A DNA stretch of 64,000 nucleotides from Shewanella benthica KT99 (GCF_000172075.1 NZ_ABIC01000012.1:41860-105859), one strand, 5' to 3'. Shown: positions 36,157-45,812, counted from the stretch's first letter. Numbers and translations are program-made. The notes: a model not told the origin generated them from the sequence alone.

Positions 36157-36341
36157 TTCGCCGGACGCTTACAGTAAAACTACCTCAAGTTCATTCTTAA
36201 CTAACATGCTTTGGGCAAAATGAGTTACAGCATGCTAGCAATCAAGCTCAAATTGAAGAGACCCCATTCTTGTAGAGCAGCCAGTGTAATGCGGCTGCGA
36301 GCTTCGATTTCAGGGTGAGGTATCATGAAGTGATACGCTTC

Positions 36342-36438
36342 GAACGAGAGGCTGGGTGAATATGGCATAGCCATAAGCTCATGAACGAGAAGCATGGTGA
36401 ATATGGTATAGCCATGAGTCTATGAACGAGAAGCATGG
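36342..36438. repeat. 41-bp tandem repeat, 2.4 copies
   Basis: Units 36342-36382 and 36383-36423 start GAACGAGARGC and contain GGTGAATATGGYATAGCCAT; a partial third runs to 36438. Each unit holds a small palindrome (ATGGYATAGCCAT). Confidence 0.9.
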
Positions 36439-36440
36439 AA

Positions 36441-36536
36441 GCTGAACTGGCCTTTTTATATGGACATAATTAGCTGAACTGGCATTTGTATATGGACATA
36501 TTTTGCCGAACTGGCCGTTAAACAAGGACGTTGTTT
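36441..36536. repeat. 32-bp tandem repeat, 3 copies
   Basis: Units 36441-36472, 36473-36504 and 36505-36536 start GCYGAACTGGC and contain TATGGACAT (third copy AAGGACGTT). The first two are most alike. The copies are contiguous, without spacers. Confidence 0.9.
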
Positions 36537-36808
36537 GAAATCGCAGAGTCCACACGGAAGATTCTTATAAAATCAAGAGCCGGCGACTCGCAGAACCTTC
36601 TCGAAATAAAGAGTGCACATACCCCGCTGGCCAGGCGATAGATAACTATGAAGTTATGATCTTCAATGACATATTCCAACAGCAAAGGTCACTGGATTCC
36701 GGCTCAAAAGATCTGCCGGAATGACGAGAGGTAACGACCCAGACAAAATAAACCAAGGTGAAAATGTAATCAGCCTTCATTCTAAGGCAGCAATTTCAAG
36801 GCAATAAA

Positions 36809-36836
36809 AAAGCTACCAGTATCAACTGGTAGCTTT
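36809..36836. terminator. Terminator of maeA
   Basis: AAAGCTACCAGT/ACTGGTAGCTTT with a 4-base loop. On the minus strand it is followed by a T-run, correct for maeA. Confidence 0.88.
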
Positions 36837-36900
36837 AAGCTATTCTCGAATCTCGAACTTGGATCCTGAAACAAGTTCAGGATGACGAGCTAGAGAAGCG

Positions 36901-38589
36901 TTAGAACGAAGTTCGCTTGTAACGTCGATACTCTGCTGTCCAGAAGTTAGCTTCGATAGACTGTTTGAGCAGCTCATCGGTACATGGCAGTGCATGCCCT
37001 TGCTCGATCGCGACTTTGCCTACGGCGAAGGCGATGTGTTTGCTGACACTGTGGATCTCTTCCAGTGCCGGCAACAGAGGTCCCTCGCCATTGATGGCAA
37101 GTGGTGAGCATTCGGCTAATGCACGGCTCGATGCCATCAGCATCGCATCACTGACGCGTTTAGCGCCTGAGGCGAGTACACCTAAACCGATACCGGGGAA
37201 GATATAGCTGTTATTACACTGAGCTATCTCGAAGGTTTCATCATTGACGACTACCGGCTCGAATGGACTGCCTGTTGCGACAAGCGCTTGGCCATTGGTC
37301 CAATGTAGCACGTCTTTGGGGGTAGCTTCGACGCGGCTGGTTGGGTTCGATAGCGGGAAGATGATTGGACGAGAGCAGTTTTCATGCATCGCCTTGATGA
37401 TCTCTTCGGTGAATAATCCTGGTGCACCGGATACCCCGATAAGTACTGTCGGCTTACCGTTCTTCATCACATCCAGTAGTGAGATGTTATCACTGAAGTT
37501 ATCCCAGCCTCTTACATCATCACACTTCTGCGCCAGTTTCTGTTGGAATGGCAGTAGATTAGGCATGTTGGCTTGTAGCATGCCCCAGCGATCGACCATA
37601 AATACTTGTTGGCGAGCCTGAGTATCTGAGATCCCTTCCGAGACCATCTGGGCCACTATGGCTTCGGCGATGCCGCAACCGGCTGAGCCTGCCCCTAAGA
37701 AGGCGATACGTTGCTTATTCAATTGAGTTTTAGCGGCTTTACAGGCGGCGAGGAGTGAGCCGACGGTGACGGCAGCGGTGCCTTGAATATCATCGTTGAA
37801 GCAGCAATATTGATCCTTGTAACGCTCAAGCAGAGGCATGGCGTTCTTTTGGGCGAAATCTTCGAACTGGATCAAGGCGTCTGGCCAGCGACGGTTAACC
37901 GCCTGCATGAAGGCTTCGACGAAGTCTTTATACTCTTCGCCGCCGATGCGCTGATGACGCCAGCCCATATACATGGGATCTTCTAGCAGATGCGGGTTAT
38001 CTGTACCCACATCTAAGGTGATTGGTAAGGTATATGCTGGGCTGATACCGCCACAACTGGTATACAGAGACAGCTTACCAATAGGGATGCCCATGCCGCC
38101 GATACCCTGATCGCCCAGACCCAGAATACGTTCACCGTCGGTGACAACGATGATCTTCACCTTTTGACGAGTCGAGTTGTTGAGAATATCTTCGATACGT
38201 TCTTTATTCGGGTAGGAGATAAACAGGCCGCGGTTACGGCGATACTCCTTAGAGAAGCGCTCACAAGCCATACCCACAGTTGGGGTGTAGATAATAGGCA
38301 TCATCTCGGTAATGTGGTTCTGCAGCAGACGGTAATAGAGTGTCTCGTTGGTGTCTTGAATGTTTCTCAGGTAGATGTGTCTGTCGAGATTATTGGTAAA
38401 GTTAGTGTACTGATCATAAGCACGAGACGCTTGCTCTTCTATGGTCTCGATGACATGGGGAAGTAGGCCTTCGAGATTGAAAAAAATGCGCTCTTCATCG
38501 GAAAATGCACTGCCCTTGTTAATCAGAGGGGCTTCGAGAATCGCAGGTCCTGCAAAGGGAAGGTAGAGCGGGCGTTTATGATCGTCCAT
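36901..38589 (-). CDS. maeA: NAD-dependent malic enzyme
   Basis: Oxidatively decarboxylates malate to pyruvate in central carbon metabolism. 562 residues, full length. Motifs: [18 protein letters not shown] (substrate site Tyr), [35 protein letters not shown], the metal-binding [13 protein letters not shown], and the NAD-binding [15 protein letters not shown]. The ending [18 protein letters not shown] matches the MaeA (SfcA) group rather than the MaeB type, which carries a phosphotransacetylase domain. Confidence 0.95.
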   Translation of the reverse strand: MDDHKRPLYLPFAGPAILEAPLINKGSAFSDEERIFFNLEGLLPHVIETIEEQASRAYDQYTNFTNNLDRHIYLRNIQDTNETLYYRLLQNHITEMMPIIYTPTVGMACERFSKEYRRNRGLFISYPNKERIEDILNNSTRQKVKIIVVTDGERILGLGDQGIGGMGIPIGKLSLYTSCGGISPAYTLPITLDVGTDNPHLLEDPMYMGWRHQRIGGEEYKDFVEAFMQAVNRRWPDALIQFEDFAQKNAMPLLERYKDQYCCFNDDIQGTAAVTVGSLLAACKAAKTQLNKQRIAFLGAGSAGCGIAEAIVAQMVSEGISDTQARQQVFMVDRWGMLQANMPNLLPFQQKLAQKCDDVRGWDNFSDNISLLDVMKNGKPTVLIGVSGAPGLFTEEIIKAMHENCSRPIIFPLSNPTSRVEATPKDVLHWTNGQALVATGSPFEPVVVNDETFEIAQCNNSYIFPGIGLGVLASGAKRVSDAMLMASSRALAECSPLAINGEGPLLPALEEIHSVSKHIAFAVGKVAIEQGHALPCTDELLKQSIEANFWTAEYRRYKRTSF

Positions 38590-38721
38590 TGGTAACCTTA
38601 TTTGATAAATCTAGTTATGGATGCTGTGAGTCTGGCAAGATTATCACAAACGTGATCTTTGTTCTGTTTTTAAACTATTTTTACCTCTTTTTACATTTTA
38701 TTTTGTTTTGTTTAAAACAAA

Positions 38722-38745
38722 AAAGCACAGCCTGAGCCGTGCTTT
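38722..38745. terminator. Terminator of the DUF1456 gene
   Basis: AAAGCAC...GTGCTTT stem; on the minus strand it continues into T6. Confidence 0.8.
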
Positions 38746-38778
38746 AGATAATCACTTCTTGATAGAAATTAGGTTGCG

Positions 38779-39243
38779 TTATTTACCACGATGCTTGACA
38801 GACAGGCCCGCGAGAAAGTTACGTAAAACCTGATCGCCGCACTCTTTAAAGTGCTTATGACCCGGTTTTCTAAACAGGGCACCGAGTTCTGATTTAGACA
38901 TGTTGAAATCGGCCAGAGCTAATGTGCTGATGATGTCATCTTCACGCATCTCCAGGGCAACTCTTAGCTTCTTGAAGGTAAGGTTGTTGTTGATCTGCGA
39001 TACCGGCTCAGGGATCTCGGCGCCTTCTCTCAGGCCACGCTTCTCTATGATAAGGCCATCAAGGAACTGACACATGGTCTTGTCGTTACAAGGCTGGTAA
39101 CCTTCCTCTTCCTCTTTCTTTAGCATGTTAAGAAGAAGCTCTTGTGACACTTCGTGATTTACCTTGGCGAAGATTTTGATCATCTTGGCATTTTGGTAAT
39201 CGAACACGAAGCGTAGACGGCGTAAAATATCATTGTTAATCAT
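38779..39243 (-). CDS. DUF1456 (YehS-like) protein
   Basis: 154 residues in two similar halves: MINNDILRRLRFVFDYQNAKMIKIFAKVNHEVSQE... with FLDGLIIEKRG, then INNNLTFKKLRVALEMREDDIISTLALADFNMSKSELGALFRKPGHKHFKECGDQVLRNFLAGL. This duplicated helical module is DUF1456; function unknown. Soluble, no partner evident. Confidence 0.9.
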   Translation of the reverse strand: MINNDILRRLRFVFDYQNAKMIKIFAKVNHEVSQELLLNMLKKEEEEGYQPCNDKTMCQFLDGLIIEKRGLREGAEIPEPVSQINNNLTFKKLRVALEMREDDIISTLALADFNMSKSELGALFRKPGHKHFKECGDQVLRNFLAGLSVKHRGK

Positions 39244-39297
39244 TAGTCTTTATCTTTTTCTCGTTGATTCCGCGGCTGCGGGATCTTGTGGGTACGA

Positions 39298-40824
39298 TTA
39301 TATCTGAGTTTCTTTGTTAGCCTGGGATTTATTTGTACTGTCTATTTTATTTTTTGTGTCCATGAGCCTGCTATTTTCCAAGCTTTTACTATAGATAAGC
39401 GACTCTCTGATACTCGATCGTATCTGGTTATGCAGTTCAAATACCCGGTCGAGATCATTGAGGTTTAATGAGATATTTTCCAACATCACCAGATCCAGAT
39501 TAAACTCGGGGTAATGGAGTGTCATCGACATATACCCTGGCAGGTAGCCGGTATGGCTATATTCTATGATGCCATCTTCTCGGCTGATCCTAAGGCCATA
39601 ACCGTAACTCATATTCGGCCATAAGAATTCTATGTCGGTATGTGAGCTTGTCATTAACTGGTAACTCTGTGGGCTGATGAGTCTGCCCGAGTGTAATTTT
39701 CGCTGAAATGTAGCAAAGGCCTTAGCTGTGGCTATGACTCCACTGGCAGGGAGCACAGATTTGGTTACTTCGAGTCCGGAGGGAGCTAATATTCCTCCAG
39801 CTTCATTGAGCCCGATGGCGAGAGAGGGGGCGCGTTGACGTATGTTATCTATGGTGCCGACTTCGGCGTAGAGGCCCCCGAGTCTGTAAGCTAGCTTAAA
39901 ATCGGCTATCTGTTGAGCCAAGGTTTGCTGGTTTACTCGTTCGAGGATCTCGCCTAAAAGGGAGTAACCCAAGTTGGAATATTGAAATTGGCTACCAGCC
40001 TCGAATCGATTCGGTTTGCCTAATTTACTGACTCCCGATGTGTGGCTCAGCAGGTGATGCAAGGTGATGCTTTCATTGTATCTATTAGGGGGGATGCTGG
40101 GTTTGTTTTGTGCCGACTCGATATCTATGCCGTAAATGATAGCGGACGAGCTGACTGCTTGTGATGAGCCGATTTTTTGTGACAAGAGCGCTAAGTCATT
40201 CTTTTCTGTCTGTTTGAGTTCGCTGTCAGCATCGAGGGCTATTGGGGGGGCAAGGATTGCTTCTGCTTCGAGGACTGTTTCGGGCTCGGGAGCTGTTGCA
40301 AATTTCGCATCGAAATCCTCATCTCGCTCAGACTCTGAGCCTGTATGATAATCAGCATCAGCATCAGCCTCAAGCATCTCGTCTTCGTCTTCGTCTAATG
40401 TCCTGTTATCGATGAGATAGCTATTGAGGGAGTGATTCAGATCTAGCTTGCCAGCATCCACGGCCTGCAAAATAAGCGTCGCGGTTATCTGTTTAGATAG
40501 AGAGGCGATGACGAAGCTGGTATTTTTGCTGATCCCTCTGCCCTTATTTATTGTAAGCAGTGGCTGGTTGTTTTTTAAGAGTAGGACACTGCCACTGAAC
40601 GGCTGCAGAGAGGTGTCGATAGCCTGTTTTATGGTTACTTCTATTTCTTGTGGTGCGGCCACAGGCTCGCTGCGAGTTTGTCTATCCGAGCTATCTGACT
40701 GTACTTTCACATTTTTAAGCGATGGGAAATCGGCATAACTTGAGTGACTCAGTGTTAGTGCACTTAACACTAAGCAAGTTAATAGGAGGGTGTTTTGTCG
40801 GTGCATCCTTGTCCTTAACTGCAT
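39298..40824 (-). CDS. Exported serine hydrolase of the class C beta-lactamase fold with an acidic insert
   Basis: 508 residues. A signal peptide (NTLLLTCLVLSALTLSHSSYA) is followed by the beta-lactamase-like domain: SLSK (Ser108, Lys111), YSN (Tyr282) and a late HTG (YSHTGYLPGYM). Between residues about 143 and 250 a low-complexity acidic segment rich in Asp, Glu and Ala (DEDEDEMLEADADAD...) is inserted between the SxxK and YxN motifs. Internal ATG 40806 has the better ribosome site (AAGGACAAGG) and may be the real start. Likely periplasmic; substrate (peptidoglycan peptide, ester or amide) unknown. Confidence 0.8.
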   Translation of the reverse strand: MQLRTRMHRQNTLLLTCLVLSALTLSHSSYADFPSLKNVKVQSDSSDRQTRSEPVAAPQEIEVTIKQAIDTSLQPFSGSVLLLKNNQPLLTINKGRGISKNTSFVIASLSKQITATLILQAVDAGKLDLNHSLNSYLIDNRTLDEDEDEMLEADADADYHTGSESERDEDFDAKFATAPEPETVLEAEAILAPPIALDADSELKQTEKNDLALLSQKIGSSQAVSSSAIIYGIDIESAQNKPSIPPNRYNESITLHHLLSHTSGVSKLGKPNRFEAGSQFQYSNLGYSLLGEILERVNQQTLAQQIADFKLAYRLGGLYAEVGTIDNIRQRAPSLAIGLNEAGGILAPSGLEVTKSVLPASGVIATAKAFATFQRKLHSGRLISPQSYQLMTSSHTDIEFLWPNMSYGYGLRISREDGIIEYSHTGYLPGYMSMTLHYPEFNLDLVMLENISLNLNDLDRVFELHNQIRSSIRESLIYSKSLENSRLMDTKNKIDSTNKSQANKETQI

Positions 40825-40883
40825 TTTATACTCACTTATTTTGTCACCAATCAGAAGATAAACACGAGTAAAAAACCGACCAA

Positions 40884-42164
40884 CTAGGTCATGCCTAACA
40901 TAGGCAGAGACTTCATCTTCCAGCCGTAGCGATCTGATTCTGCCAGAGACGAGCGGGTCATTGACTTATAGTTTAGCCAAGCAAAAATGACTGTGGTCAT
41001 AAAAGCTAAGATCATCACAAATTCCAATAGAGGCAGCAGGGCTCCTTTAAAAAACCACACGATGCCTAAGCCAATGGCACTGATGCCTAGCATGACTCTG
41101 GTTAAGCCTGTTTCAGTGTCTTGGGTTTGAGTGAGTAAGCGCCAGCCCATATTCAGGGTGCGGCTGTAACCGTCGATGACGGTCACTGTGGTGCTGAAGA
41201 TACACAATAGCGCTACGGTGCCGATCAGATAGCGTGATTCGCTGCCTAATACTTGGCTATATAGATCGATGAGTTGGCTGGCAAATTTAGCCCCAGATGC
41301 GGAAAACTGCTCGCCGCTGCCATGCATAACCAGGGAGCCCAGAGCGAGGAAGACGATGGCAAGAATTGCTGTTGTCAGGTAACCGAAATTAAAGTCGAAG
41401 ATGGCTTGCTCTTTGGTTACATGGGTCGTTTTCTTCTTCTCTAACAGCCAGAGGGAGTTCCATGCACTGACTTCTATGGGGGCGGGCATCCAGCCCATCA
41501 TGGCGACGAGAAAGCCGATATAACTCCATTGCCAAGGTGATTGAGAGATGAAATCTGGACTCATGACCGGCGGAGCATTGAAGGCCAATGCCACGGCAAT
41601 GAGAGTGGAGATGGTGAGGCAGAGCATGATCACCTTAGTGAGTTTATCGAGCAGGGAATAGTGGCCGAAGATAAGCAGGGCCAGGCTAGAGAGTAAGACA
41701 ATCAGCGCCAGTAGATCGATGGAGAGGGGGATGAACAGGGTCAGCATAGCGGCTGTTAGCATGGCGACCCCCGCTGTGCTGGCCACCGCGGCTATGGTGT
41801 TGAGACCAGTGAACAGCAAGAGATAGCCTCTGCCCTGTTTAAGGTAACCGTGAAGTAAACTTTCTCCTGTGGATGCCGTATAGCGAGCTCCGGCGGCGAA
41901 GAAAGGATATTTAAGCAGGTTAACCGCTAAGATAACCCAGGCCAACTGCCAGCCAAACTCTGCGCCGGCACGAGTCGAGGCGACGAGATGAGAGGCACCG
42001 ATAGCTGCGGCCGCCATCAATAATCCAGGCCCTAATGCGCTAAGCAGGAATCTGGCTTTAGATAATGGATTTCCGGTGTTTGGTGAGCTATTTACACTGG
42101 TGTCAGTTTGCGGGTCATCTTGTGGTTTATCCATAGCATTCATTTTCAGTACCGGCTCCATCAC
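40884..42164 (-). CDS. Nramp-superfamily carrier with non-canonical metal site
   Basis: 426 residues, about eleven helices. The N-terminal 35 residues are polar. LGPGLLMAAAAIGASHLVASTRAGAEFGW lines up with Nramp helix 1, but the metal-binding DPGN is replaced by IGAS. Helix 6 has MGWMPAPIEVSAWNSLW where canonical proteins have MPH. Both substitutions argue against a normal Mn/Fe transporter; related Mg-type or other carriers are possible. The C-terminal helices (LLPLLEFVMILAFMTTVIFAWLNY) fit the family. Divergent from the TonB receptor gene. Confidence 0.75.
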   Translation of the reverse strand: MMEPVLKMNAMDKPQDDPQTDTSVNSSPNTGNPLSKARFLLSALGPGLLMAAAAIGASHLVASTRAGAEFGWQLAWVILAVNLLKYPFFAAGARYTASTGESLLHGYLKQGRGYLLLFTGLNTIAAVASTAGVAMLTAAMLTLFIPLSIDLLALIVLLSSLALLIFGHYSLLDKLTKVIMLCLTISTLIAVALAFNAPPVMSPDFISQSPWQWSYIGFLVAMMGWMPAPIEVSAWNSLWLLEKKKTTHVTKEQAIFDFNFGYLTTAILAIVFLALGSLVMHGSGEQFSASGAKFASQLIDLYSQVLGSESRYLIGTVALLCIFSTTVTVIDGYSRTLNMGWRLLTQTQDTETGLTRVMLGISAIGLGIVWFFKGALLPLLEFVMILAFMTTVIFAWLNYKSMTRSSLAESDRYGWKMKSLPMLGMT

Positions 42165-42487
42165 TGGTTAATTGTTATTTTTATCTTTTAGTGGCTGTAG
42201 AATATGACACGCCTGATATGAAGATTAACAGAAGTTTATTAGGCAGAAGGCTGACAGTTTATTCGCTAAAGCTTAATTTATCTGGGAAATGCTATTTAGG
42301 CCATTAGTCATCTCTGCTCCTCTAGGCCATTTAGAGAGAATTTGTAACTCTTTATGTCTAAAGCTCTGATTTATTTGACTTCTCTAATTTAGGCATTAGG
42401 TTAGTACTTGCACGAGTAATCAGTAGTCTGATTGAAGTTTGTTGTAGTCAAGTGATTGAAAAATAATAATATCAAAGGATGATAACA
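42165..42487. other. Divergent promoter region between the carrier and the TonB receptor
   Basis: 323 bp, AT-rich, no gene. I find no Fur box and no clear palindromic operator. AAAGGA 8 bases before ATG 42488 is the receptor's ribosome site. Confidence 0.5.
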
Positions 42488-45031
42488 ATGAAGCAAGTAA
42501 TAACACCTAGCCTGTGCGCGCTGGCTATCACCTCCTTGTTCGCTAATGACCTATATGCGGCAGCTGAAACCGTCGAACGTATAGAAGTGACAGGATCACG
42601 TATCAAACGTACCGATATCGAAGGGCCATCGCCTATTCAATCGATCAGTAGGGAAGACATTGCTAATATGGGGTTCGATAACCTGCAGCAATTACTCGAG
42701 CGTATGCCTGCTAACGGTGCTGGTGCCTTTTCAACGCGTGGTAACAGCCAAGATTCTACGGCAAATGGTGGTGCGTCTATCAGTCTGCGTGGACTCGGTC
42801 CAGATGCCACTCTTGTCTTGATTAACGGGCGCCGCGTTGCCGCCTCGGCTTTTGCCGAGGGCATAACCAATTCGTTCGTCGATATCAATAACATCCCTAT
42901 ATCAGCAATTGAGCGTATCGATATTCTCAAAGATGGCGCGTCTGCTATCTATGGATCTGACGCTATCGCTGGTGTGGTCAATATCGTGCTGAGGAAAGAC
43001 ATTGAGGGTTTGGAGATCAATCTGGGCTTCGGGGATGCCACAGGTACTGACTATGGCGAGCAGACTGCCAGCTTAGTCTGGGGGATAAAGTCTGAAAAGG
43101 GCAGTGCGTCGATTATCCTAGATTATTTTAAGAACGATACACTGGCCGCCAGTGAAATGGGGCGCTTCGGAACGGCGAACCAGAGTCCTTATGGCGGTGA
43201 AGATTATCGCTCATCCCGTGGTTTTCCTGGGTATTTCTATGTCGATGGTGTTAAGACTATCGATCCTGATTGTCCTGCTGATTCGGCAACTGCAAGCGGT
43301 AGCTGTCTGTTTGATTATGGCCCATACAACCTCACTATTCCTAAATCTGAGCGCGTAGGCGCTATCGGACAGTTCGATTATGACTTTAATGACGAATTGT
43401 CTGCTTTCCTTGAGTTTGCGGTGCAGCACAACACTTCTGAAGCGGGAGGTGCACCCACTCCTCTCGATGAAGATGCGGGTCTTACAGTACCAGGCACTTA
43501 TCCTAATAACCCTTGGGGTCAAGATATCGAGATCGGTCGTTATCGTACCGTCGATGCAGGGGCTCGTCGCTGGGATATCGAATCTGACTCTATGCGTTTA
43601 GTGGTCGGGCTTCGCGGCATGATCAATGACTGGGACTGGGAAGTATCCGCCCAGAGAGGGCGCAGTAAATCCACCCAGACGGGTGATCGATCTCAGGGCT
43701 GGGTCAGAACCGATTATCTGCAAGCTGAGATCGATGCAGGCAACTATAACCCTTTCGGTGGCACCTATAACCCTCAAGATGTCATAGACCGCATCACCAC
43801 GAGCTTAGTGCGCCAAGGTGAATCTAATATCACTTCATATGATGCCAGTATTACCGGTCAGGCATTTACCCTTGGCGGTCGAGACATCATGATGGCCGCG
43901 GGCGCTGAATATCGAGAAGAAGATGTCAGCGATGTACCCGATGAGCAGTTCCGCAGGGGGCTGATTTTCGGTACCGAAGCCGTTTCGGCTCAGGGGGCTC
44001 GGGATCAGTATGCGGCTTATGTGGAGTTTTCTATCCCCTTAACCGATAGCTTCGAATTACAGCTAGCGGGTCGTTACGATAATTACAGTGATTTTGGCTC
44101 GACTATTAACCCTAAGGTCGCGTTCCAATGGGGAATGACAGAAGATCTTACCGCTCGAGCCTCTTGGTCAACAGGTTTTAGGGCGCCTTCTTTAGCTCAG
44201 ATAGGTTTAGGTCCGTCAGAGGAGAGTAACTTTTTTATCGATAAATATCGCTGTGCTGCAGATGGTGTGGATTGTGAATTACTGGACTATAACACGGTAT
44301 TTGCAGGTAACCCTGACTTGGAAGCAGAAGAGTCAGAAAGCTGGAACGTGGGTATGATCTGGGCTCCTAGTCAGCAATTCGATCTGGGTGTTGATATTTT
44401 TAGCATCGTCCAGGATAACAAGATAGACAAGTTACTGCTGAGTGACATTTATGACGCAAATTGTGACGACCAAAATAGCAGTATTTGTGAACGCTCGGCT
44501 GCTCAGCCTGCTCAGAACTTGGGGCCAATCGATGTTATTCACTCAAGCTTCGTTAACTTAGGCTCTCAAGAAGTGCAGGGTATGGATGTTTCAGCCCATT
44601 ATAGGTTGGAGCTGGATAGTTATGGCGACATTAAGTTTGGCTTAGAGTGGAGTTATTTACATAACTTTGAGAAAGATAATGGTGTCGAGTCCGTCGATTA
44701 TACCGGTGGCTATGAGTATCCGGAGAACCGTTGGTTGGCGACAACAAACTGGATGAAGGATGATTTTGCCGCCAATGTTAACCTGAGCTATATCGGTGAG
44801 TTTGATGATTTCAATAAGACACGTACCGTCGAATCTCAACTTCTGGTGGATATGTCGGGCTCTTATCGCTTCAGCGAGATGTTCAAGTTTAGTGTCGGCG
44901 TGAATAACGTATTTGACGAGGGGCTACCATTCGCCATCGGTGATGGTGATGCCGACCTTTATGGTTATGCGATGGCGGTGCATAATCCCTTGGGTCGATA
45001 TATTTATACCAAGCTGACGATGAAGTTTTAA
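42488..45031 (+). CDS. TonB-dependent outer-membrane receptor
   Basis: 847 residues. A signal peptide ends in LYAAA; the plug starts VERIEVTGSRIKRTDIEGPSPIQSI, with LRGLGPDATLVLINGRRVA and ERIDILKDGASAIYGSDAIAGVVNIV. The rest is a 22-stranded barrel ending in an aromatic-rich strand (YIYTKLTMKF). The style (GSRIKRTD, plug without CarboxypepD extension) belongs to the large group of marine receptors for peptides, glycans or vitamins; the ligand cannot be told. No Fur box is seen, so it is not obviously a siderophore receptor. Confidence 0.9.
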   Translation: MKQVITPSLCALAITSLFANDLYAAAETVERIEVTGSRIKRTDIEGPSPIQSISREDIANMGFDNLQQLLERMPANGAGAFSTRGNSQDSTANGGASISLRGLGPDATLVLINGRRVAASAFAEGITNSFVDINNIPISAIERIDILKDGASAIYGSDAIAGVVNIVLRKDIEGLEINLGFGDATGTDYGEQTASLVWGIKSEKGSASIILDYFKNDTLAASEMGRFGTANQSPYGGEDYRSSRGFPGYFYVDGVKTIDPDCPADSATASGSCLFDYGPYNLTIPKSERVGAIGQFDYDFNDELSAFLEFAVQHNTSEAGGAPTPLDEDAGLTVPGTYPNNPWGQDIEIGRYRTVDAGARRWDIESDSMRLVVGLRGMINDWDWEVSAQRGRSKSTQTGDRSQGWVRTDYLQAEIDAGNYNPFGGTYNPQDVIDRITTSLVRQGESNITSYDASITGQAFTLGGRDIMMAAGAEYREEDVSDVPDEQFRRGLIFGTEAVSAQGARDQYAAYVEFSIPLTDSFELQLAGRYDNYSDFGSTINPKVAFQWGMTEDLTARASWSTGFRAPSLAQIGLGPSEESNFFIDKYRCAADGVDCELLDYNTVFAGNPDLEAEESESWNVGMIWAPSQQFDLGVDIFSIVQDNKIDKLLLSDIYDANCDDQNSSICERSAAQPAQNLGPIDVIHSSFVNLGSQEVQGMDVSAHYRLELDSYGDIKFGLEWSYLHNFEKDNGVESVDYTGGYEYPENRWLATTNWMKDDFAANVNLSYIGEFDDFNKTRTVESQLLVDMSGSYRFSEMFKFSVGVNNVFDEGLPFAIGDGDADLYGYAMAVHNPLGRYIYTKLTMKF

Positions 45032-45066
45032 TCTTTCAAGTTAACTGAACTTGGGTATATTGTTAG

Positions 45067-45093
45067 GGCTACATTTAAGGTGTAGCCTTTTTT
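45067..45093 (+). terminator. Terminator after the TonB receptor
   Basis: GGCTACA-tttaagg-TGTAGCC followed by T6. Confidence 0.85.
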
Positions 45094-45119
45094 ATTAGTC
45101 GTCATCAATGGGAGTGAGA

Positions 45120-45743
45120 ATGATCAAGTTATATGGAGTACCCCGAAGTCGTTCACTACGCGTGTCATGGACCTTAGAAGAGCTGGGTTTGGATTGGCAG
45201 TATCACTATATTAACTTTGCCAAAGGCGATAGCCGCAGCCCTGATTTTCTTGCTGTGAACCCTTGCGGCAAGGTTCCCGCATTAGTCGATGATGAACTCG
45301 TGGTGACCGAGTCCGCGGCTATCGTGTTGCACCTAGCCGAGAAATATGGTGACAGAAAGCTGTTACCACAACCTGGCAGCGATGCCTCTGCTTTGCATCA
45401 TCAGTGGGTGAGTTTTATCATCACTGAACTTGAGCAGCCGTTGTGGACCATAGGCAAGCATAAATTCGCGCTGCCCGAGGAGCTGAGGCAAGAGAGCATG
45501 TTGCCTGTGGCTAAGTGGGAGTTCGATAAGGCGGCAGCCATTGCCGAGAATTGGCTTCCCGAGTCTGATTTCTTGCTAGGTGATGAGTTCAGCGCCGCCG
45601 ATATCTTACTGGCACATACTTTAGTGTGGGCGACGCGATTCGAACAGACCATTCCGCCTAAATTAGCGGCCTACCGTGACAGAGTCTCTAAGCGACCAGC
45701 CATGGTTAAGGCACTGGAGAAAGAGATGGCTGGTGCAGAGTAA
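45120..45743 (+). CDS. Glutathione S-transferase family protein
   Basis: 207 residues from ATG 45120, which has GGGAG at good spacing; an upstream ATG at 45108 lacks one. IKLYGVPRSRSLRVSWTLEELGLDW is the thioredoxin-like half with a Ser/Arg active site, CGKVPALVDDELVVTESAAIVLHLAEKYG the glutathione-binding loop, and FLLGDEFSAADILLAHTLVWA the helical domain. Substrate unknown. Confidence 0.9.
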   Translation: MIKLYGVPRSRSLRVSWTLEELGLDWQYHYINFAKGDSRSPDFLAVNPCGKVPALVDDELVVTESAAIVLHLAEKYGDRKLLPQPGSDASALHHQWVSFIITELEQPLWTIGKHKFALPEELRQESMLPVAKWEFDKAAAIAENWLPESDFLLGDEFSAADILLAHTLVWATRFEQTIPPKLAAYRDRVSKRPAMVKALEKEMAGAE

Positions 45744-45812
45744 CATTTAGCTAAAAATGCTTATGAAGCGTATGTTTGAACCATCTCTTGAATAGAGAGC
45801 GCTTAAAAAGAG

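Larger units (their letters stand above)
33989..36172. mobile_element. IS66-family element with tnpA, tnpB and tnpC
   Basis: Left end GTAAGCGTCCGGGCAAGTAC; the right end read inward is GTAAGCGTCCGGCGAACTAC (18 of 20 matches). The flanks are TAAATATC on the left and AGTAAAAC on the right, so there is no 8-bp target duplication; the left half lies in an ISAs1 transposase and the right half abuts dispersed repeat copy C, implying recombination or adjacent deletion. All three IS66 genes are present but at least tnpB is broken. Confidence 0.9.
36173..36786. repeat. Composite dispersed repeat, copy C (largest)
   Basis: The left part (36173-36290) matches copy A; the middle carries two tandem arrays (36342-36438 and 36441-36536); the right part (36575-36786) matches copies A and B (AATCAAGAGCCGGCG, CTCGCAGAACC, GTGCACATA, GGCTCAAAAG, TCTGCCGGAATGACG, AAAATGTAATC, CTTCATTC). 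The left edge is exactly the right end of the IS66 element. No gene in 36173-36900. Confidence 0.8.

Noticed and set aside
36342..36536. Possible CRISPR array
   Set aside because: The 41-bp and 32-bp units are contiguous without variable spacers, there are only two or three copies, and no cas gene is near.
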